Shown here: piece by piece, positions 22,773-28,810 of the stretch
How positions within the stretch are numbered: the stretch's first letter is position 1
Layout: each line of letters begins with the position of its first letter
Assembly: GCA_017443585.1 (NCBI GenBank)
Contig: JAFSYV010000178.1
Location: 1-35,055 of the forward strand
DNA: 35,055 nucleotides
Direction: 5' to 3'
From: Lentisphaeria bacterium
Lineage (GTDB): Bacteria; Verrucomicrobiota; Lentisphaeria; Victivallales; Victivallaceae
The notes under the pieces: model-generated
Database searches by the model: none
What the model was told of the DNA's origin: nothing
What the model saw: only the letters and a program-made list of their open reading frames with translations
Made by a program: the position numbers and the translations under genes

Positions 22773-22805
22773 AAAAAAATACGGCCCCCGACGATACGGG
22801 AGCCG
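22773..22805 (-). terminator. Intrinsic terminator of the tdh-kbl-aldolase operon
   Basis: On the minus strand CGGCTCCCG (22797-22805) pairs with CGGGGGCCG (22782-22790), with one T-G pair and a six-base loop, and is followed by TATTTTTTT. It lies 16 bases after the aldolase stop codon. Confidence 0.85.
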
Positions 22806-22820
22806 CGGGGGAAAAACCTC

Positions 22821-23681
22821 TCACGCCCGGCCGGAAGAGCCGAAGAAGCGGATCTTCTGCCGGATGACCTCGCGCATGGCGGCGTCGGGATTTTTGCGGA
22901 GCACGGCGGGCCAGACCGCCATATGAGGCTGCTTTTTCAGCTCCTCCGCAAGCGCGGTGTTCCACGCCGTGAGGAGTTCCGAATAGATATTCACCTTGGT
23001 GATACCGTTGGTGATGGCCTCCCGGAGCTGGTCCGCCGGGGTGCCGGAGCCGCCGTGAAGGACCAGCGGGACCTCCCCCGCCGCCGCGGCGATCTCCCGG
23101 AGCCGGGGGATGTCCAGCCGGGGGGCCTTGATGTAGACCCCGTGGGCGGTGCCGATGGAAACGGCGAGGGCGTCCACACGCGTTTTTTCCAGAAACTCCC
23201 GCACACTGCCGGGTTCGGTCAGGGCGTCGGGGCCCGCGGCCCCCTCCCCGGAGCCCACCCAGCCGTTGCCCACGTGGCCCAGTTCGGCCTCAACGGTGAT
23301 GTTTTTGCCCCGGACGCTTTGGACCACTTCGGCGGAAAGGCGGATATTTTCCCCGAAAGGCGCGGCGGAAGCGTCGAGCATCACCGAGGTGAACCCCGCC
23401 TCAATGGCGGCCCGGACCTGTTCGATTTTCAGGGCGTGGTCCAGATGCAGGCACACGGGGACGCGCGCCTCTTCCGCGGCCTTCCTCGCCAGCACGGCCC
23501 AATAGGGCAGACGGCCGTTTTCGAGATCGGGCCACAGCGCCCCCAGAATGACGGGGGAGTTCAAGGCTTCGGCCTCGCCCACCACGGCCCGGATCATTTC
23601 CAGATCGGAAACATCGAACATGCCCACGGCGTAGCCGTTCTTCCGGGCGTCCGCCAACATTTCGCGCATATTGACCAGCAT
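22821..23681 (-). CDS. Class II (zinc) aldolase, FbaA/KbaY/GatY family, divergent
   Basis: A 286-residue class II aldolase-fold protein. Members cleave fructose- or tagatose-bisphosphate, or other 3-hydroxy-ketose phosphates, with a zinc ion. Core motifs are present: CLHLDHA with the catalytic Asp and zinc-binding His (about 78-84), VEAELGHVG, SIGTAHGVY and LHGGSG with the other zinc His residues, and ITKVNIYSELL. Two blocks differ from usual members: GMFDVSDLEMI near residue 20 (usually AFNVNN) and DASAAPFGENI near 104-114 (usually DGS.LPFEENI). The substrate is therefore uncertain. It lies 23 bases after kbl in one transcript with tdh, and AAAGGAG precedes the ATG. The context suggests threonine or glycine metabolism, but that is inference. 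Confidence 0.85.
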   Translation of the reverse strand: MLVNMREMLADARKNGYAVGMFDVSDLEMIRAVVGEAEALNSPVILGALWPDLENGRLPYWAVLARKAAEEARVPVCLHLDHALKIEQVRAAIEAGFTSVMLDASAAPFGENIRLSAEVVQSVRGKNITVEAELGHVGNGWVGSGEGAAGPDALTEPGSVREFLEKTRVDALAVSIGTAHGVYIKAPRLDIPRLREIAAAAGEVPLVLHGGSGTPADQLREAITNGITKVNIYSELLTAWNTALAEELKKQPHMAVWPAVLRKNPDAAMREVIRQKIRFFGSSGRA

Positions 23682-23704
23682 GAGAAAAAAACTCCTTTCC
23701 GGGA

Positions 23705-24892
23705 TCAGATGACGCCCGTGTCCCGCCCGGCCTTGCTGAAGGCTTCGATGGCGAAATCGATGTCCTCTTCGGTGTGGGCGGCGGAAAGCTGGGTCCGGAT
23801 CCGGGCCTGTTCCTTCGGCACCACGGGGAAGGAAAATCCGATGGCGTAGACCCCGTATTTGAGGAGCGCTTCGGCCATGGCCCCCGCCCGGCCCGCGTCG
23901 CCGATCATGACGGGAATGATGGGATGTTCACCCGGCTTGAGGGTGAACCCGGCCTCCTCCAGCCCCTTGCGGAACCGGGCGGCCAAAGCGGCGATATGAA
24001 GCCTTCTTTCCGGCTCGCGCTTGACGATCTCGAGGGCTTTCAGCGCCGCGCCCGCCACGGCGGGGGAAAGGGAGTTGCTGAAAAGGTAGGGCCGCGACCG
24101 CTGGCGCAGGATCTCGACGATCTCCTTCCGGCCCGCGGTGTAGCCGCCCCCGGCGCCGCCCAGGGCCTTGCCGAAGGTCCCCGTGACCACGTCCACCCGG
24201 CCCATGACGCCCCGGTACTCCAGGGAGCCCCGGCCGTTGGGGCCCATGAAGCCCGCGGCGTGGGAGTCGTCCACCATGACCAGCGCCTCGTAGCGGTCGG
24301 CCAGATCGCAGATCTCCTTCAAAGGCGCGATGGTGCCGTCCATGGAAAAGACGCCGTCGGTGGCGATGAGCCGGAACCGGGCCCCGGAAGCCGCCTGCAG
24401 CTGCCGCTCCAGGTCGGCCATATCGCCGTTGGCGTAGCGGAGCCGCTGGGCCTTGCAGAGCCGGATCCCGTCGATGATGCTGGCGTGGTTCAGCGCGTCG
24501 CTGATGACGGCGTCCTCGGGGCCGAGGAGCGTTTCGAAGAGCCCGCCGTTGGCGTCGAAGCAGGAGCTGTACAAGATGGCGTCGTCCATGCCGCTGAATT
24601 CGGCGACCTTGGACTCCAGCTCCTTGTGGAGCTCCTGGGTGCCGCAGATGAAGCGCACCGAGCCGAGGCCGAAGCCGTAACGCTCCATGGCGGCGGCCGC
24701 CGCGGCGATGATCTCGGGGTTGTCCGCCAGCCCCAGGTAGTTGTTGGCGCACATGTTGAGCAGTTCCCGGCCGTCGGCCAGGGTGAGCCGGGGCTTCTGG
24801 GGCGAAGAGATGATCCTTTCGGCCTTGTAGAGCTTGTCGGCCCGGATCGTTCCGATGGTGGAAGCGAGATACTCCTGAAATTTGCCGTACAT
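23705..24892 (-). CDS. kbl: Glycine C-acetyltransferase (2-amino-3-ketobutyrate CoA ligase)
   Basis: Kbl splits 2-amino-3-ketobutyrate with CoA into glycine and acetyl-CoA, the second step of threonine breakdown through Tdh. The 395-residue PLP enzyme of the alpha-oxoamine synthase family has [14 protein letters not shown] near 46-59, [17 protein letters not shown] near 77-93, [12 protein letters not shown] (D208, H211), and the PLP lysine K242 in [14 protein letters not shown]. Length matches E. coli Kbl (398). It starts four bases after the tdh stop, so it is certainly co-transcribed with it, and probably coupled in translation. BioF and HemA are close relatives, but the adjacent tdh makes Kbl the clear choice. 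Confidence 0.95.
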   Translation of the reverse strand: MYGKFQEYLASTIGTIRADKLYKAERIISSPQKPRLTLADGRELLNMCANNYLGLADNPEIIAAAAAAMERYGFGLGSVRFICGTQELHKELESKVAEFSGMDDAILYSSCFDANGGLFETLLGPEDAVISDALNHASIIDGIRLCKAQRLRYANGDMADLERQLQAASGARFRLIATDGVFSMDGTIAPLKEICDLADRYEALVMVDDSHAAGFMGPNGRGSLEYRGVMGRVDVVTGTFGKALGGAGGGYTAGRKEIVEILRQRSRPYLFSNSLSPAVAGAALKALEIVKREPERRLHIAALAARFRKGLEEAGFTLKPGEHPIIPVMIGDAGRAGAMAEALLKYGVYAIGFSFPVVPKEQARIRTQLSAAHTEEDIDFAIEAFSKAGRDTGVI

Positions 24893-24896
24893 GGTG

Positions 24897-25937
24897 TCAA
24901 TCCTCCCAGTTGAGCACGACTTTGCCGGACTTGCCGGAGTTCATGGCGTCGAATCCCTTCTGGAATTCGGTATAATGGAAGCGGTGGGTGATGACGGGGC
25001 CGATGTCGAGTCCCGACTCCAGCATGCTGGTCATCATGTACCAGGTCTCGAACATTTCCCTGCCGTAGATGCCCTTGATGGTGAGACCGTTGAAGATGAT
25101 CTTGCTCCAGTCCACCTCCGTACCGGGGGGCAGGATCCCCAGCTGGGCGATCTTGCCGCCGTGGCTCATGGAGTCGATCATGCCGTTGAGGGCGGCGGCG
25201 TTGCCGGACATTTCGAGGCCGATGTCGAAGCCTTCCTTCATGCCGAGCTTCTTTATGACTTCGGCGAGGGAGGTCTCCTTCGTATTCACCGCGAGATCCA
25301 CCCCCATTTTCCTCGCCAGTTCCAGCCGGTAGTCGTTGACGTCGGTGATGACCACGAACCTCGCGCCCGCGTGGCGGACGATGGCCGCGGCCATGATGCC
25401 GATGGGGCCCGCCCCCGTGATGAGCACGTCCTCGCCCAGGACCCGGAAACTCAGGGCCGTGTGGGTGGCGTTGCCCAGGGGATCGAAACAGCTCAGCACG
25501 TCGGTGCTCAAGGCGGGGTTGCAGTGCCACACGTTGGTGACGGGGATCACCAGATATTCGGCGAAGGCCCCGTCCCGGTTGACCCCCACGCCGGAGGTGT
25601 TGGGGCAGAGGTGGCGGCGTCCCGCCAGACAGTTCCGGCAGCGGCCGCAGACGATGTGGCCCTCGCCGGAGACAAGTTCGCCCTCGGTCACGTCGTGGAC
25701 GTTGCTCCCGAAGGCCGCCACGGTCCCCACGAACTCGTGGCCGATGGTCATGGGGGGCTTGATGGTGGCCTGCGCCCAGGCGTCCCAGTTGTGGATGTGG
25801 ACGTCCGTGCCGCAGATGGAGGTTTTCTTGATCTTGATGAGCACGTCGTTGATGCCGTACTCCGGAACGGGTTTTTCCACCATCTCCAGTCCGACGCCGG
25901 GCCGGGCCTTGATGATCGCCTTCATCATTTTCTTCAT
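24897..25937 (-). CDS. tdh: L-threonine 3-dehydrogenase (zinc MDR family)
   Basis: Tdh oxidises L-threonine to 2-amino-3-ketobutyrate with NAD. The 346-residue medium-chain dehydrogenase has the catalytic zinc ligands Cys42 ([12 protein letters not shown]) and His67-Glu68 (TIGHEFVG). The structural zinc cysteines are in [15 protein letters not shown] (about 97-111), and the NAD-binding loop is [14 protein letters not shown]. The DVHI-NWDAWA stretch and PxT-IGHE spacing are typical of threonine dehydrogenases. I start it at the ATG 25937, with AGGA nine bases upstream and the predicted transcript start at about 25980. Longer in-frame starts would lie upstream of the promoter -10. It heads the tdh-kbl-aldolase operon and is divergent from the XRE-cupin regulator. 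Confidence 0.95.
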   Translation of the reverse strand: MKKMMKAIIKARPGVGLEMVEKPVPEYGINDVLIKIKKTSICGTDVHIHNWDAWAQATIKPPMTIGHEFVGTVAAFGSNVHDVTEGELVSGEGHIVCGRCRNCLAGRRHLCPNTSGVGVNRDGAFAEYLVIPVTNVWHCNPALSTDVLSCFDPLGNATHTALSFRVLGEDVLITGAGPIGIMAAAIVRHAGARFVVITDVNDYRLELARKMGVDLAVNTKETSLAEVIKKLGMKEGFDIGLEMSGNAAALNGMIDSMSHGGKIAQLGILPPGTEVDWSKIIFNGLTIKGIYGREMFETWYMMTSMLESGLDIGPVITHRFHYTEFQKGFDAMNSGKSGKVVLNWED

Positions 25938-25986
25938 TTCCGCATATCCTTCCTCGTTGGATGATTTGAAAAGCTGCACAACACAT

Positions 25987-26015
25987 ACTATATTATCAAA
26001 AAGGCGCAATGTCAA
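25987..26015 (-). promoter_or_regulatory. Promoter of the tdh-kbl-aldolase operon
   Basis: On the minus strand TTGACA (26010-26015), 17 bases, TATAGT (25987-25992). The full-consensus -35 stops five bases short of the 20-bp palindrome at 26021-26040, so a protein bound there could block or recruit RNA polymerase. Confidence 0.75.
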
Positions 26016-26020
26016 GGCCG

Positions 26021-26040
26021 TTGTTTAATATATTCAACAA
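26021..26040. promoter_or_regulatory. 20-bp near-perfect palindrome, candidate operator of the XRE-cupin regulator
   Basis: TTGTTTAATATATTCAACAA matches its own reverse complement at 18 of 20 positions (only positions 6 and 15 differ). It lies between the divergent tdh promoter and the regulator start, 19 bases before the ATG at 26060. It also contains -10-like words (TAATAT, TATATT) pointing toward the regulator. This is the expected place for autoregulation and control of tdh. Confidence 0.65.
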
Positions 26041-26059
26041 ATTTTTCAGAAAAGCAAAC

Positions 26060-26641
26060 ATGAAGACAGAAGAGATCGCGACGCCGAAGGTCATCGGCGG
26101 CAATGTCCGGAAGAAACGTCACGAACGGCACTGGTCGCTGGATGAGCTGGCCGACTCCAGCGGCGTTTCCAAGGCGACGCTGTCGCAGATCGAATCGGGC
26201 CGGGTGAATCCCACCGTGGCGACGCTGTGGAAGATCGCCCAGAGTCTGGAAACGGAGCTGAGCCAGCTGATCCGGAACGACGGGGAGATCTCCCGCACCT
26301 TCACCGTGACCCGGAGCGGCGATTTGCCGCGGCTCACCGGCACCACCGGGGTGGAGATCAAGGTGCTGTCGCCCATCACCATGGCGGGGAAACTGGAACT
26401 CTATTTTCTCACCCTCGAACCGGGGGCGGTGCTGGCCTCCGAGGCCCACGAACCGGGAAGCTGCGAACTCATCACCGTCATTTCGGGCACGGTGGAAGTC
26501 GGAGCCGGGAGGAATTCGGCCAAGCTGGAGTCGGGGGACGTGCTCGACTACCAGTGCGACACGAGCCACCGCATCTCCAATCCGGGCAAAGTCGCGGCCA
26601 CGCTCCACATGGTGGTGAACTTCAAGGGCGCTTCAATGTGA
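26060..26641 (+). CDS. XRE-family regulator with C-terminal cupin domain
   Basis: A 193-residue one-component regulator. The N-terminal helix-turn-helix (about 13-66) reads GGNVRKKRHERHWSLDELAD, then SGVSKATLSQIESGRVNPTV and LWKIAQSLETELSQLI. The C-terminal cupin (about 110-188) has LELYFLTLEPGAV, EAHEPGSCELITVISGTVEV, LESGDVLDYQCDTSHRISN. This fusion usually senses a small metabolite such as an amino acid or polyamine and represses neighbouring catabolic genes. The ATG at 26060 is favoured; an ATG at 26009 would read through the palindrome and add unrelated residues. No good ribosome-binding site is seen. It is divergent from tdh, so threonine or a product of its breakdown is the likely ligand. 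Its last 20 bases overlap the convergent metallophosphoesterase gene. Confidence 0.9.
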   Translation: MKTEEIATPKVIGGNVRKKRHERHWSLDELADSSGVSKATLSQIESGRVNPTVATLWKIAQSLETELSQLIRNDGEISRTFTVTRSGDLPRLTGTTGVEIKVLSPITMAGKLELYFLTLEPGAVLASEAHEPGSCELITVISGTVEVGAGRNSAKLESGDVLDYQCDTSHRISNPGKVAATLHMVVNFKGASM

Positions 26642-27740
26642 TGAGGAGGATCTCCCCCGGCCGCCCCAGCCGCAGGGGGAAGCCCCGCCAGAGCCAGGTG
26701 CCGTTGGAAACGAGGAGCGTCATGCCCTGCGCCTCGTAGCGTCCGGAAACCCAGCCGCCGTTGAAGAGGGCCACAAGGAGATCGAGCCCCAGGACCATGC
26801 CTCCGTGGGTGTGGCCGGAAATCTGCAGCCCCACCCCCGTTCCGGCGCTGTTCAGAGCCGTCTTGGGCCGGTGGGCGAGGAGGACCGTGCAGCTCCCCTC
26901 CGGGATCCCGGCCAGCGCTTTCGGAACGTTTTCCCCGTAGGTTTCCTGCAACCGGGGATCGTCGAAGAAGTGTTCCGCCGCCTTGTCTCCCGTTCCCGCC
27001 AGATAAACGCCGTTGGGCAGCCGGACCGATTCGTTGAAGAGGAGCCGCACCTTCGAACGGCGGAAAAAGGCGAGCCACGGCTCCAGCCCGGAATAGAATT
27101 CGTGATTGCCCGGCACCCCGAAAACGCCGAGGGGGGCGTCGAGTTTGTCCAGCTCCGCCAGAGCCTTTCCGCACCGGGCGGGGGAGCCGTCCATCAGGTC
27201 GCCCCCGAGGGCGATGAGATGGGGTTTCAGGGCGTTGACCCGCTTCACGAGGCGGGCGATCTTTTCGGGCTTCACCGTGTGATCCACGTGGAGATCGGTG
27301 AGAAAAACGATCGTCATCCCCTCCGCCGCGGGAGGCAAGTTCTTGAGCTCGACCGTGTACCGGGTCAGCCGGGGCTCGGCGGCTCCGCCGGCCAGCGCCA
27401 GCGCGCTCAGGATCCCGGCGGCAACGCAGAGCCCGAGGTTGATCCTGTTCCAGAAGGACTGCGCCTTTTTCCGGAAGAAGAGCCGCACGGCCTCGCAGAT
27501 GAGCCAGAAACCGACAAGGAAGTAAAAAGCCCCGTGGAGCCACGCGCCGCCGAGGATGACCGCGTCGGGCAGATCGGGAGCGAAGAAGTGGCCGCCCAGG
27601 ACCAGGAACCACTGGAACTTGAGCGCCCCCGCCGCCAGCGGCAGAGCCGGCAGTACCTTGAAGTACCACTTCACCTTCAGGGGCCAAATCACCCGCCACA
27701 CCAGAAGCCCCAGCAAGATCACGGAAAGGGCGAACAGCAT
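26622..27740 (-). CDS. Membrane-anchored calcineurin-like metallophosphoesterase, LpxG/YaeI-like
   Basis: A 372-residue protein with about four hydrophobic N-terminal segments (2-20, 28-50, 60-82, 100-118) and a metallophosphoesterase domain from about 130. The five metal motifs are complete: TDLHVDH (D149, H151), GGDLMDG (D181), GNHEF (N212, H213), LAHRP (H290) and SGHTHGG (H310, H312). The layout fits YaeI/YkuE-type phosphodiesterases. In Chlamydiae, also PVC bacteria, the related LpxG hydrolyses UDP-2,3-diacylglucosamine in lipid A synthesis, so the same job is plausible here but not shown. GAGGAG lies 12 bases upstream of the ATG, a long gap. It has its own promoter and is divergent from the PIG-L operon. 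Its stop falls inside the end of the XRE-cupin gene. Confidence 0.85.
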   Translation of the reverse strand: MLFALSVILLGLLVWRVIWPLKVKWYFKVLPALPLAAGALKFQWFLVLGGHFFAPDLPDAVILGGAWLHGAFYFLVGFWLICEAVRLFFRKKAQSFWNRINLGLCVAAGILSALALAGGAAEPRLTRYTVELKNLPPAAEGMTIVFLTDLHVDHTVKPEKIARLVKRVNALKPHLIALGGDLMDGSPARCGKALAELDKLDAPLGVFGVPGNHEFYSGLEPWLAFFRRSKVRLLFNESVRLPNGVYLAGTGDKAAEHFFDDPRLQETYGENVPKALAGIPEGSCTVLLAHRPKTALNSAGTGVGLQISGHTHGGMVLGLDLLVALFNGGWVSGRYEAQGMTLLVSNGTWLWRGFPLRLGRPGEILLITLKRP

Positions 27741-27777
27741 GATTTTCGAAAACTCCTCTTCTCTTTTCCCTACCTAT

Positions 27778-27806
27778 AATATAGCTCCATCCGGGGGAAT
27801 TTTCAA
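27778..27806 (-). promoter_or_regulatory. Promoter of the metallophosphoesterase gene
   Basis: On the minus strand TTGAAA (27801-27806), 17 bases, TATATT (27778-27783). Transcription should start near 27771, about 30 bases before the ATG. Confidence 0.7.
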
Positions 27807-27872
27807 ACGGATCCTCCGCCGCCGGAAAGGCGCCGGGAAGGGCAAAATCCGCGGATCCGCGTTCCGGAAGCC

Positions 27873-27901
27873 TTGAAAAAAAGCTCTTTCGGGTGTATAC
27901 T
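27873..27901 (+). promoter_or_regulatory. Promoter of the PIG-L-DUF4838-PHP operon
   Basis: TTGAAA (27873-27878), 17 bases, TATACT (27896-27901). The predicted start near 27908 gives a leader of about 27 bases containing CGGAG at 27921-27925, nine bases before the ATG at 27935. Confidence 0.7.
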
Positions 27902-27934
27902 ATGCAAGGTTTGCAATCAACGGAGAAGTGTGTT

Positions 27935-28756
27935 ATGAGCGACAAACAGAAACGTTTTCTGATCTTCGGGGCCCACCCCGACGATCCCGACCTCCTCTTC
28001 GGCGGGACCGCGTACCGGCTCGCCCAGGCGGGCCACGCGGTGAAGTTCGTTTCCATGACCAACGGCAACAGCGGCCACTACAGCATGGACAAGGAGGCCC
28101 TCGCGGTCCGGCGGGCCGGGGAGGCGCAGGCTTCCGCGAAGATCCTCGGCATTTCGGAGTACGAGATATTCCCCCTGAACGACGGGGAACTGGAACCCAC
28201 GGTGGAAAACCGGAAACGGGTCATCCGCTGCATCCGGAAGTTCCGGCCCGACGTGGTCATCTCGCACCGGACCTGCGACTACCATCCGGACCACCGGGCG
28301 GCGGGACAGCTGGTGCTGGATGCGGCCTACTTGCTTTCCGTGCCGCTGACCTGTCCGGAAACCCCCGTCCCCGACAATCTGCCCATCTTCGCCTACACCT
28401 TCGACCGCTTCACCCGGCCCGCGCCGATCCGGGCGGACGCGGCGGTGGAGATGGATTCGGTCCGGGAGATCAAATGCCGGGCTCTCGCCTGCCACCGCTC
28501 CCAGTTCTTCGAATGGCTCCCCTACGGCGACGGCCTGGAGCTGCCCGACTTCGACGCCATGGACTGGCCCGCCCGCTGCGCCCATCTGGACCGCTGGCTC
28601 AAACGCTTCGAAAAAGCGGCGGAACTGGGCCGGGAGACCCTGCGCCAGATCTACGGCGACCGGGCGGCGTCGATCCGCACCGCGGAGGTCTTCGAACAGT
28701 CGGACTACTCCTTCCAGGTGCCGCAGGAGGAATTCGCAAGGCTCTTCCTGCCGTGA
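27935..28756 (+). CDS. PIG-L family deacetylase (LmbE-like)
   Basis: A 273-residue zinc deacetylase of the PIG-L/LmbE superfamily. Members remove acetyl groups from GlcNAc-type substrates such as diacetylchitobiose, GlcNAc-inositol or GlcNAc-malate. Zinc ligands are visible: AHPDD (H14, D17 region) and HPDH (H117, H120). FVSMTNGNSGHYSMDKEALAV-type sequence and VISHRTCDYHP match the family fold. No signal peptide, so the product is cytoplasmic. I start at the ATG 27935 because the promoter and the GGAG site lie just upstream; an in-frame GTG at 27893 overlaps the -10. It is the first gene of the operon with the DUF4838 and PHP genes, 54 bases ahead of the former. The context suggests amino-sugar handling after glycan breakdown. 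Substrate unknown. Confidence 0.9.
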   Translation: MSDKQKRFLIFGAHPDDPDLLFGGTAYRLAQAGHAVKFVSMTNGNSGHYSMDKEALAVRRAGEAQASAKILGISEYEIFPLNDGELEPTVENRKRVIRCIRKFRPDVVISHRTCDYHPDHRAAGQLVLDAAYLLSVPLTCPETPVPDNLPIFAYTFDRFTRPAPIRADAAVEMDSVREIKCRALACHRSQFFEWLPYGDGLELPDFDAMDWPARCAHLDRWLKRFEKAAELGRETLRQIYGDRAASIRTAEVFEQSDYSFQVPQEEFARLFLP

Positions 28757-28810
28757 CATGAAAAACATGCCCTTTCCGGTTCAACGAACAACATAAAGGA
28801 ATCACTGCAA

